This document shows positions 16,372-26,031 of a stretch of 64,000 bases of DNA, piece by piece (positions within the stretch are counted from its first letter, which is position 1; each line of letters opens with the position of its first letter). Below the pieces are notes generated by a model. The model was not told the origin of the DNA, made no database searches, and saw only the letters and a program-made list of their open reading frames with translations. The position numbers and the translations under genes were made by a program. Origin of the DNA: Bacteroidaceae bacterium (lineage in GTDB: Bacteria > Bacteroidota > Bacteroidia > Bacteroidales > Bacteroidaceae); assembly GCA_017651245.1 (NCBI GenBank), contig JAGCDQ010000007.1, forward strand, positions 1 through 64,000, written 5' to 3'.

Positions 16372-17418
16372 ATGACTAAAGGAAAAAGATTCACTTGGTT
16401 TTGGACGGTCTTGTGCTGTTTGGTGATCATTGCATTGGCAGGTGCTTGGTGGGTATATCGGAGTGGTTTCCGTTTGAGCGAACCGACTTATATTTACATC
16501 GATGCAGACGACAACGTGGATTCCATCGCTCAGAAAGTGGCACATCAGGCAAATCCCGAAAGCATGCGGGTGTTCCATCTGTATGCAGGTTTGCTGAACT
16601 TGAAAGATAAAATCCGGACAGGACGTTATGAGGTGACATCCGAACACACGATGCTGAACCTCATTCGCGATATACGCAATCATAACGAGAAACCTATCAT
16701 GTTGGTTGTCCCCTCCACTCGTACGATGGATGCGATGGCAGGGAAACTGGCGAATCAGCTGATGGCAGACTCTGCTTCCATAGCCCAATATCTCAGAGAC
16801 GAGAACAACATCAAGGCTTTGGGTTACACGAAGGAGTCCTTGCCAGGGATGTTCATTCCCAACACCTATGAGGTATATTGGGATGTGAGCATTGAAAAGC
16901 TGATGGAACGTATGCAGAAAGAGAGTGCAGCCTTCTGGAATGAGGAACGTATGGGCAAGTTGAAGGAAGTGAGCCAATATGCAGGGGAAACAATGACCAA
17001 GGAGAAAGTCATCACCTTGGCTTCCATTGTTGATAGCGAAACTGCCAACAATGGCGAAAAGCCTATTATTGCCGCCCTTTACATGAACAGAATGCGTAAA
17101 CCAATGCCATTGCAAAGTGACCCTACCGTAATTTATGCTGTGGGCGATTTCTCTATTCGACGTGTTTTGCTTGAACACCTGAAAGTGGAGTCCCCCTACA
17201 ACACCTATCGCAACGTAGGTCTTCCTCCTGGTCCGATTCGTGTACCCAGCATTGCTGGTATCGATGCCGTTTTGAATCACGACAAGAACGACTACATTTA
17301 TATGTGCGCCAAGGAAGACTTCTCAGGTACGCACAATTATGCCGTTTCCTATGCAGAGCATTTGCGTAATGCAGCCCGTTACACGAGGGCGCTCAACGAG
17401 AGAGGCATCAAACGCTAA
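16372..17418 (+). CDS. mltG: Endolytic murein transglycosylase MltG
   Basis: A 348-residue inner-membrane enzyme that cleaves nascent glycan strands and so limits peptidoglycan chain length. One N-terminal transmembrane helix (about 8-28) precedes a LysM-like subdomain and the YceG catalytic domain. The catalytic glutamate lies in LASIVDSETANNGEK (E223), followed by LQSDPTVIYAVGD, SPYNTYRNVGLPPGPI and an ending rich in aromatic residues, as in the family. It begins a plus-strand run and is separated from the GH2 gene by 18 nt. Confidence 0.93.
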   Translation: MTKGKRFTWFWTVLCCLVIIALAGAWWVYRSGFRLSEPTYIYIDADDNVDSIAQKVAHQANPESMRVFHLYAGLLNLKDKIRTGRYEVTSEHTMLNLIRDIRNHNEKPIMLVVPSTRTMDAMAGKLANQLMADSASIAQYLRDENNIKALGYTKESLPGMFIPNTYEVYWDVSIEKLMERMQKESAAFWNEERMGKLKEVSQYAGETMTKEKVITLASIVDSETANNGEKPIIAALYMNRMRKPMPLQSDPTVIYAVGDFSIRRVLLEHLKVESPYNTYRNVGLPPGPIRVPSIAGIDAVLNHDKNDYIYMCAKEDFSGTHNYAVSYAEHLRNAARYTRALNERGIKR

Positions 17419-17436
17419 TCCTTTTACAAAAGAACA

Positions 17437-19932
17437 ATGAAAAGAATCGTTTTACCACTTATGTTGCTTGTAGCCACCACGCTGTCAGCCCAACGCCAAG
17501 AGACCATCTTGCGTGAGGGTTGGAAATTTTCTCGTGGTGAAGGGCTTGATGCCATAGCACCATCTGAAGTGGGATTCAACGATAACAAATGGCAAAATGT
17601 TCAAGTGCCGCACGACTGGGCGATTAGTGGACCTTTCGACAAGGAGATTGACAAACAAACCGTTGCCATCGAACAGAATGGTGAGAAGCAAGCTACAGAG
17701 AAGACGGGACGTTCGGGCTCCTTACCCTGGATTGGAGAAGGTTGGTATCGCACCACGTTCAAAGTGGACAAGGAGAGTCAGCGTGTGGTGCTCAACTTTG
17801 ATGGGGCGATGGCAGAGCCAGAAGTGTATGTGAACGGCATGAAGGTGGGTGAATGGAAATATGGTTACACGCCTTTCAATATAGACATTACGGGTGTGGT
17901 GAATGGAGATGACACCCCCAACACTTTGGCTGTACATTTGAAGAATGTGGAGGAAAGCAGTCGCTGGTATCCTGGTGCAGGATTGATTCGTCCTGTCACA
18001 CTCATTCAGACAGGCACTTGTCACATTGACGAATGGGGCATCAACGTGGAAACGAAGACATACAACTGGAACACGCAAGAAGCCACACTCACCCTCGGTG
18101 TGAACATCGAGGGGGATTTTGAGGATAAGACGGTGCGCTTTGAAACCAATGGACACACCATCGATGTGAAATCAGAAGCAACCGATTGTTTGGGCGCCTC
18201 ATGGGCAGGCACCACATTGACAATGGAAGATGTGGAAGGATGGACACCCGAAACGCCACAACTCTACGAACTGACCGTGAGCATTCTCGACAATAGTGGT
18301 CAAGTGTTCGACAAGAAGACCGTAAAATATGGTGTTAGGACTGTGGAAGTGAGCGAAGATGGAGGCTTTATACTGAATGGTGTGAGTCGTAAAATCAAAG
18401 GTGTCTGCTTGCACCACGACCTCGGCATGTTAGGAGCTGCTGTCAACAAAGCGGCTTTAATTCGTCAGGTGGAATTGCTGAAGAGTATGGGATGCGATGC
18501 CATCCGAACCGCTCACAATATTCCCTCGCAGATGCAAATGGAGGTCTATGATTCGCTTGGTATGATGGTGATGGCAGAGAGTTTCGACATGTGGGCATAT
18601 CCAAAAGTCAAGAACGGGTATGCACGATATTATAAGGATTGGTGGCAGCGAGATCTTCAGAATCTTGTTCGTGCCCATCGCTTGCATCCCTCCATCGTCA
18701 TGTGGTCTATTGGTAATGAGATTCCTGAACAGGGTTCCAAGGAGGGTAATCGGATGACACGAGAGATGCAGAACTTTATCCACAAGCTTGACCCTACTCG
18801 TCCTGTCACATCGGGCATGGATCGTATTGATAACGCCATTTCCACAGGCTTTGCACAAGTGCTCGACATTCCAGGCATCAACTACCGCACCCATCGCTAT
18901 GAGGCTGCTTATGAAAAACTGCGTCAGGGTTTCATCTTGGGCAGCGAAACAGCATCTACGGTTTCTTCGCGAGGTGTGTATAAGTTTCCCGTTCAACGTG
19001 CAGACGGTAAGGCATACGATGACGGCCAGTGCTCCAGCTACGATGTGGAGGCTTGTTGGTGGTCGAACGTCCCTGAAGAGGATTGGCTCTTGCAGGATGA
19101 CAAGGATTGGGTGATTGGCGAGTTTGTTTGGACAGGCTTCGACTATCTTGGTGAGCCTACGCCTTACGATGAATATTGGCCAAGCCGTTCCTCTTACTTT
19201 GGCATCTTCGACTTGGCAGGATTGCCCAAGGATAGATACTACCTCTATCGTTCTCGTTGGAATCAAGACGAGACGACGATTCACCTGCTGCCCCATTGGA
19301 CATGGCCAGGACGTGAAGGCGAGGTCACTCCCGTCTATTGCTACACCAACTACCCTACTGCCGAACTCTTCGTGAACGGCAAATCACAGGGAAAGATTAC
19401 CAAGAAACGAGAGGTGATGAAAGGTGCTGGCAAAGACGGACGCATCTCCGACATTGACGATCCAGCCATTGACCGCTACCGTCTCCGTTGGAACAATGTC
19501 AAGTACGAACCTGGCGAAATCAAGGTGGTCGTTTATGATAAAGAGGGCAACGAAGTGGGCAGCGAGAGAATCAAGACTGCTGGAGCTGCCTCGCAAATCA
19601 AACTGACAGGCGACTTGGGTGCTCCCATCAAACCCCTCAAGGCAGATGGCGAAGACATGACCTTTATCACCGTCAGCATTCTTGACAACGAAGGGAACCT
19701 CGTTCCTTACGCCAGCAACCAACTCAACGTGGAAGTGTCGGGAGCAGCCTCCTTCAAGGGTATCTGCAATGGTGACGCCACCAGCACAGAAGTCTTCACA
19801 AAGCCTACGATGAAAGCCTTCCACGGACAGCTTGTCATCGGCATACAAAGCAACGGCAAGCCAGGCACGGCTAACGTGAAAGTCACAGGCAAAGGTCTTA
19901 AGCCCGCCACCCACTCCATCAATTGTAAATAG
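17437..19932 (+). CDS. GH2 beta-galactosidase-like enzyme, exported
   Basis: An 831-residue glycoside hydrolase. Signal peptide residues 1-18 end in TTLSAQ. Order: sugar-binding jelly roll (about 25-190, DNKWQNVQVPHDWAISGPFD), Ig-like domain (about 195-300), TIM barrel (about 305-610), then a DUF4982 and a further Ig-like domain (VYCYTNYPTAELFVNGKSQG). The acid/base is E428 in MWSIGNEIPEQG; the likely nucleophile is E504 in ILGSETAS. The family uses beta-galactosides or related glycans; a Bacteroidales export signal suggests periplasmic glycan degradation. It does not look functionally linked to its mltG and nadE neighbours. Confidence 0.9.
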   Translation: MKRIVLPLMLLVATTLSAQRQETILREGWKFSRGEGLDAIAPSEVGFNDNKWQNVQVPHDWAISGPFDKEIDKQTVAIEQNGEKQATEKTGRSGSLPWIGEGWYRTTFKVDKESQRVVLNFDGAMAEPEVYVNGMKVGEWKYGYTPFNIDITGVVNGDDTPNTLAVHLKNVEESSRWYPGAGLIRPVTLIQTGTCHIDEWGINVETKTYNWNTQEATLTLGVNIEGDFEDKTVRFETNGHTIDVKSEATDCLGASWAGTTLTMEDVEGWTPETPQLYELTVSILDNSGQVFDKKTVKYGVRTVEVSEDGGFILNGVSRKIKGVCLHHDLGMLGAAVNKAALIRQVELLKSMGCDAIRTAHNIPSQMQMEVYDSLGMMVMAESFDMWAYPKVKNGYARYYKDWWQRDLQNLVRAHRLHPSIVMWSIGNEIPEQGSKEGNRMTREMQNFIHKLDPTRPVTSGMDRIDNAISTGFAQVLDIPGINYRTHRYEAAYEKLRQGFILGSETASTVSSRGVYKFPVQRADGKAYDDGQCSSYDVEACWWSNVPEEDWLLQDDKDWVIGEFVWTGFDYLGEPTPYDEYWPSRSSYFGIFDLAGLPKDRYYLYRSRWNQDETTIHLLPHWTWPGREGEVTPVYCYTNYPTAELFVNGKSQGKITKKREVMKGAGKDGRISDIDDPAIDRYRLRWNNVKYEPGEIKVVVYDKEGNEVGSERIKTAGAASQIKLTGDLGAPIKPLKADGEDMTFITVSILDNEGNLVPYASNQLNVEVSGAASFKGICNGDATSTEVFTKPTMKAFHGQLVIGIQSNGKPGTANVKVTGKGLKPATHSINCK

Positions 19933-19959
19933 TAAATTGTAAATTGTCAAATTGTAAAT
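19921..19959. repeat. AATTGTAAAT-type intergenic repeat tract
   Basis: Four imperfect units of the AATTGTAAAT or TAGTAAATTG kind lie between the GH2 and nadE genes, overlapping the GH2 stop. Related tracts occur at 21951-22001, 25559-25585 and 43228-43263. AT-rich and without a hairpin. Confidence 0.6.
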
Positions 19960-19965
19960 GATATT

Positions 19966-21951
19966 ATGAATTACGGTTTTGTTAAAGTTGCATCAGCCAT
20001 TCCTTCCCTGAAGGTTGCCGATTGCTCGTACAACATCCAGCAGATTGAAAGCCTCATAGTACAGGCAGAAGGCAAGGGTGTTGAAATCATTGCATTCCCT
20101 GAACTCTGCATCAGCGGATACTCATGTCAGGACCTTTTCGGACAGCAGTTGCTTCTTGAGAAGTGCGAAGAGAGCCTCTTCAAATTGCTTGACTTCACGC
20201 GTTCCTTGCAGATCATCGCCATCATCGGCATGCCTGTGATGGTGGGTGGATTGTTGACAAACTGTGCCGTGGTGGTGCAGGAGGGCAAGATACTTGGTGT
20301 GGTGCCCAAGACCTTCCTGCCTAACTACAAGGAGTTCTACGAACAGCGTTGGTTTGCCCCATCGACAGCGGCTGAAGCACGTCAGGTTCATCTCTGTGCA
20401 CAGACTGTTCCTTTTGGAGCCAATCTGCTCTTCCACACCCAGAAGACCTGCTTCGCCATTGAAATTTGCGAAGACCTCTGGGCGCCCGTTCCTCCCAGCA
20501 GCGAACTGGCGTTGAAAGGGGCTGAAATCATCTTTAACCTGAGTGCTTCCAACGAACTCATTGGCAAGCATCAGTACTTGCTTTCGCTCATCAGCCAGCA
20601 GAGTGCCCGTTGCATCGCTGGTTATGTCTATAGCTCTTGTGGTTTTGGCGAATCCACCCAAGACGTGGTGTTTGCAGGCAATGCCCTCATCTACGAGAAC
20701 GGCACTCTCATTGCCCGCAGCAATCGTTTCAGTTTGGAAGAGCAAATGGTCATCTCAGAGATAGACACAGAGCGTCTGCTCACAGAGCGTCGCCACAACA
20801 CCACTTTTGGTGAGAATGTTCGCCTCTGCTCTCAACTGGCCAATGCCAATGCCCATCTCGCAACGGTTCATATCCAATGCCAGACCGTTAATCCAAACTA
20901 TAATTTCGAACTGACTCGTTGGATCAACCCACACCCCTTCGTGCCAGGTGGCAATGCCCTCAACGAACGTTGCGAGGAAATCTTTGCCATTCAGACCTCG
21001 GCACTTGCCAAGCGTATTATCCACACTGGTGCCCGTAGCATCGTGCTTGGCATCAGTGGCGGACTCGACTCTACCCTTGCCCTCCTCGTCTGTGTCAAGA
21101 CGATGGATTTGCTCCAGCGTCCACGCAAGGAGGTCATCGGTATCACAATGCCTGGTTTCGGCACCACCGACCGCACCTACCACAATGCGATGGCATTGAT
21201 GAAGTCACTCGGCATCACCATCAAGGAAATCAGCATCAAGGAAGCCTGCATCCGCCACTTCCTCGACATTGGTCACGACCTCAACAACCACGATGTGACC
21301 TACGAGAACTGCCAAGCTCGTGAGCGCACCCAGATACTCATGGATGTCGCCAACCAGTGCAACGGCTTCGTCATCGGCACAGGCGACCTCAGCGAATTGG
21401 CTTTGGGTTGGTGCACCTACAATGCCGACCATATGTCTATGTATGGCGTGAACGTCTCCATCCCCAAGACACTTGTCAAGTACCTTGTCAAGTGGGTTGC
21501 CTTGACCAGTATGGACGAAGCATCGAAATCCACCTTGCTCGACATCATCGAGACACCTATCTCGCCTGAGTTGATTCCTGCCGACATCGACGGAACCATC
21601 CTGCAGAAGACTGAAGACCTTGTGGGTCCATACGAACTTCATGACTTCTTCCTCTATAACTTCCTGCGTATGGGCTTCCGTCCTGCCAAGATACTCTACC
21701 TTGCCGAACAGGCATTCATCAAGCAGACCTACACAGAAACTGACGAACTTGGAATGGAAGTTGGCAGCTACGACGAAGAGACCATCCGCAAGTGGCTCAA
21801 GACCTTCTGCCGTCGTTTCTTCAGCCAGCAGTTCAAACGCAGCTGTCTGCCAGATGGACCTAAGGTCGGTACTGTTTCCCTCTCACCAAGAGGCGATTGG
21901 CGCATGCCAAGCGATGCAAGCAGCGCCGACTGGCAAGCAGACCTCGATTAA
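19966..21951 (+). CDS. nadE: Glutamine-dependent NAD+ synthetase
   Basis: A 661-residue two-domain enzyme that makes NAD+ from nicotinic acid adenine dinucleotide, ATP and glutamine. Residues 1-300 form the nitrilase-like glutaminase: Glu in IAFPELCISGYS, Lys in FLPNYKEFYEQ, Cys in AIEICEDLW. Residues about 325-640 are the NAD synthetase with the ATP-binding P-loop LGISGGLDSTLAL and the conserved TGDLSELALGWCTYNADHM. The size matches the eukaryote/bacteroidete-type long NadE. It is core metabolism and about 11 kb from the NAD-related island, so no direct link is claimed. Confidence 0.96.
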   Translation: MNYGFVKVASAIPSLKVADCSYNIQQIESLIVQAEGKGVEIIAFPELCISGYSCQDLFGQQLLLEKCEESLFKLLDFTRSLQIIAIIGMPVMVGGLLTNCAVVVQEGKILGVVPKTFLPNYKEFYEQRWFAPSTAAEARQVHLCAQTVPFGANLLFHTQKTCFAIEICEDLWAPVPPSSELALKGAEIIFNLSASNELIGKHQYLLSLISQQSARCIAGYVYSSCGFGESTQDVVFAGNALIYENGTLIARSNRFSLEEQMVISEIDTERLLTERRHNTTFGENVRLCSQLANANAHLATVHIQCQTVNPNYNFELTRWINPHPFVPGGNALNERCEEIFAIQTSALAKRIIHTGARSIVLGISGGLDSTLALLVCVKTMDLLQRPRKEVIGITMPGFGTTDRTYHNAMALMKSLGITIKEISIKEACIRHFLDIGHDLNNHDVTYENCQARERTQILMDVANQCNGFVIGTGDLSELALGWCTYNADHMSMYGVNVSIPKTLVKYLVKWVALTSMDEASKSTLLDIIETPISPELIPADIDGTILQKTEDLVGPYELHDFFLYNFLRMGFRPAKILYLAEQAFIKQTYTETDELGMEVGSYDEETIRKWLKTFCRRFFSQQFKRSCLPDGPKVGTVSLSPRGDWRMPSDASSADWQADLD

Positions 21952-22001
21952 ATTGTAAATCAGAAATTAAATAGTAAATCGTAAATAGTCAAATTGTAAA
22001 T
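21951..22001. repeat. AATTGTAAAT-type intergenic repeat tract
   Basis: Imperfect tandem units (AATTGTAAAT, AATAGTAAAT, CGTAAATAGT, CAAATTGTAAAT) fill the gap between nadE and ettA. Same family as 19921-19959. Confidence 0.6.
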
Positions 22002-22008
22002 ACACAAG

Positions 22009-23706
<1,698 letters not shown>

Positions 23707-23729
23707 TGGCTTTTCCCTTGGGATTGCCC

Positions 23730-25547
23730 TTACTTCTGCTGGGATACAAACTCTTCAAACTGTTCTTTGTATCCATTGAAGATGTTGATGTCAACTCCGC
23801 CATGAATGCCTGCCACACGACCATCGTAGCAGAGTTGCCAGAAGAGGAGGCGCACATCAGGACGATACACATTGTAGCGGGCAATCCACACTTGGTAGTT
23901 CTGACAAAGGTCGGGCGCATGAACCAGATGTGTCTTGACAAAATTCTGACTCACATAGAGGATAGGCTTCTTGCCAATGGAATGTTCAACGACTTGCAAC
24001 CAAACACGCATATCGTTGAACATTCGTTCTTCCCCACCCGCTTCTTCGATCTGCTGATCCGTCGGCTCCACATCCAGCACAGGAGGCATGTCGCCTGAAA
24101 GAATTTCCGTGTTCTCCAAGAAATACTTTGCCTGTTCCTTGCCCGTCGCTTTGAAAGAGAAGAAATGATAGGCTCCACAGATGATGCCATGATTGCGGGC
24201 ATCGCGGGCATCCTGTTGGTAGTAGGCAGACTTGATGGTCACGCCTTGCGTCGATTTAATATAGATGTAGCTCACAGGGAAATTGATGTCGCCCTCCATC
24301 TGCTTGTTGTTCCTTGCACCCAAGGAAGTGATGCGCATCGCATTCCAATTGATGCCATAAACACGCCCTCCAATCTCATGCTGATAACGACTGATGTCAA
24401 TACCATACACGCGATTGTCGCTATGCGTCATCTTCTCACCCAGATACTTGTTGTCAGCCCATTCACCAGCCTGCACCAGTTGTCCGTCAGACACAAGGAA
24501 CCCTCGTCCGTGCCTTCCTCCGTTCAGCCATTCGCCCTCGTAATAGTCGCCATTTCCATAGCGCATGACACCATAACCCTTAGGCTGTCCATCCTCTGTC
24601 ATCATGCCCCTGTAGGCATTCTCAAGCGTGTCGGTCGATGCACCATAGAACAATGTGTCACGTTCAATATATCGGTAGAAATCCAACGACGTCAACGCTC
24701 CACCTTCCACCAAAGGCGAATGATAATTGAGATGACGGAACTTCACCCTCCATTCGTAAATCAAGTCTGAGAAATCCGTGTTGCAAAACAACGGAGTGCT
24801 GAGAGCCACACAACTGTCAGGCATCTCTGTCAACGAATCATTCTTCAGCACCACGAAACGCACCTCCTCACTTTCCGAACGCATATGAAGCAAGGACGGA
24901 CGCCCCAAGAATCCGTTCGCAAGACGCAACGGCATCCCATCCTTTTCGTATTCTCTCACCACCTTCACCTCCATCTTTCGGGCATGAAGCATGAGAGAAT
25001 CCAGCAACGCCGACATCTTCTTCATGTGGCGCATATCCGAGGTCAAGGCATAAGAATAATTAGCCACACCAATATATTCATTATCAGCAATGCTGTGGTG
25101 CAGCAGATAATAATCCACCTCATCGGCAATGCTGGCAGCTCGCTTCATCTCGTCCTCCATCCGCAGACGGTTCCGCTCCATCATCACCCCCAACTCTTTC
25201 GACACAAACTTTGCCTGCGACTCCATCTGCGATTCTTCATCCACAGCCAGAATCAGACCGTTGGCAGACGGAAACGACGACGAGCTATTGACCCACACCC
25301 CCACATTCTCCGACTTCACCCAAGCAGAATCCTGATTCGTCGTCAACCCCACAAAAGCCGAATCTCGCTCAGAGAAACGGGAGAAATAAGCCACCTCCTG
25401 CCCGTCAGCCATCAGGGCAAAACAAACGCGTTGCTGCACATCCACCTTTGCCCTCTCCACCTCCTCTTCTGTCCACGAACGGTTGATGTAAATCACCCAC
25501 ACCACCAGCACAGCGACACCCACCAATGCCGCCACAATCCAACCCAT
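23730..25547 (-). CDS. Membrane-anchored MORN-repeat / GH25 lysozyme-like protein
   Basis: A 605-residue protein. One N-terminal transmembrane helix (about 3-22) is followed by a helical region, one or two MORN repeats (about 330-385: GYGVMRYGNGDYYEGEWLNG) and a C-terminal GH25 domain (about 405-605). GH25 residues are visible: YGIDISRYQ, the DVEP catalytic pair in MPPVLDVEPTD, and YKEQF at the end. GH25 enzymes cut peptidoglycan glycan strands. ATG at 25547 is chosen because the membrane helix starts there. MORN plus GH25 on a membrane anchor is uncommon. It converges with ettA across 23 nt. Confidence 0.82.
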   Translation of the reverse strand: MGWIVAALVGVAVLVVWVIYINRSWTEEEVERAKVDVQQRVCFALMADGQEVAYFSRFSERDSAFVGLTTNQDSAWVKSENVGVWVNSSSSFPSANGLILAVDEESQMESQAKFVSKELGVMMERNRLRMEDEMKRAASIADEVDYYLLHHSIADNEYIGVANYSYALTSDMRHMKKMSALLDSLMLHARKMEVKVVREYEKDGMPLRLANGFLGRPSLLHMRSESEEVRFVVLKNDSLTEMPDSCVALSTPLFCNTDFSDLIYEWRVKFRHLNYHSPLVEGGALTSLDFYRYIERDTLFYGASTDTLENAYRGMMTEDGQPKGYGVMRYGNGDYYEGEWLNGGRHGRGFLVSDGQLVQAGEWADNKYLGEKMTHSDNRVYGIDISRYQHEIGGRVYGINWNAMRITSLGARNNKQMEGDINFPVSYIYIKSTQGVTIKSAYYQQDARDARNHGIICGAYHFFSFKATGKEQAKYFLENTEILSGDMPPVLDVEPTDQQIEEAGGEERMFNDMRVWLQVVEHSIGKKPILYVSQNFVKTHLVHAPDLCQNYQVWIARYNVYRPDVRLLFWQLCYDGRVAGIHGGVDINIFNGYKEQFEEFVSQQK

Positions 25548-25558
25548 CTTTGTTCCCC

Positions 25559-25585
25559 GTAAGTTGTAAATTGTAAACTGTAAAC
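25559..25585. repeat. AATTGTAAAC-type repeat tract
   Basis: Short tandem units (GTAAGTTGTAAATTGTAAA, CTGTAAAC) upstream of the GH25 gene, of the same family as 19921-19959 and 21951-22001. Confidence 0.5.
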
Positions 25586-25589
25586 CCAT

Positions 25590-25839
25590 CTTTAACCCTT
25601 CACCTTTATAGTTTTGGCTTTTAATCTCTTATGCAGCAATTGAACTCATATAACGCTGCAAATTCTGTGGCAAAATTACAAACAAAATGCCGTACAACCA
25701 AAAAAAAACACAAAAAAGAAAACCGATTCACACGAACCGACTTCCTTTTCTTTAAGCTATAACCAGTTGTCCAGTAATCATGTTCCATTACTGAACAACT
25801 TTTTGGTGTCACTTGTCATATTTCACACTAAAAAATGAG
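25590..25839. other. AT-rich gap, no gene seen
   Basis: The 250 bases between the GH25 gene and the promoter of the WD40-receiver gene contain A-tracts around 25700-25725 and no reading frame with family-like sequence. Nothing functional is recognised beyond possible promoter elements for the minus-strand GH25 gene. Confidence 0.4.
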
Positions 25840-25847
25840 TATCTTTG
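25840..25847 (+). promoter_or_regulatory. -7 box of WD40-receiver gene
   Basis: TATCTTTG matches TAnnTTTG. It would start a leader of about 180 nt before the ATG at 26032, and that leader contains the 11-bp tandem repeats at 25913-25978. Confidence 0.45.
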
Positions 25848-25912
25848 CAGCACACATGACAAGGAGTAGTCCCCGTGTTGCACTTACGTAGCAAGGGAGT
25901 AGCATCAATTAT

Positions 25913-25978
25913 TATTCGATTGATGTCCGTTTTTTGTCCGTTTTTTGTCCGATTGATGTTCGATTGTTTTTCGATTAA
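25913..25978 (+). repeat. Six tandem 11-bp repeats in leader of WD40-receiver gene
   Basis: Six consecutive 11-mers: TATTCGATTGA, TGTCCGTTTTT, TGTCCGTTTTT, TGTCCGATTGA, TGTTCGATTGT, TTTTCGATTAA. All share C-G at positions 5-6, and most keep TGTYCG. An 11-bp period puts each unit on the same face of the DNA helix, as in response-regulator binding arrays. The repeats lie downstream of the predicted -7 box, inside the leader. Confidence 0.6.
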
Positions 25979-26031
25979 ATATCGAAGAACAGACGGGCTT
26001 GAGACGATAAGAAAATGTTACTCAAACGGAC

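Noticed and set aside
16354..17280. Minus-strand frame (308 codons) opposite mltG
   Set aside because: Shadow of mltG; no domain, no ribosome-binding site and no promoter.
18457..19296. Minus-strand frame (279 codons) opposite the GH2 gene
   Set aside because: Shadow frame; the plus strand carries the catalytic glutamates of a complete GH2 enzyme.
25913..25978. CRISPR array
   Set aside because: Repeats are 11 bp, directly adjacent and without spacers; no cas gene is present.
25848..26031. Non-coding RNA gene or retron upstream of the WD40-receiver gene
   Set aside because: No reverse transcriptase and no stable long hairpin; better read as a leader with tandem repeats.
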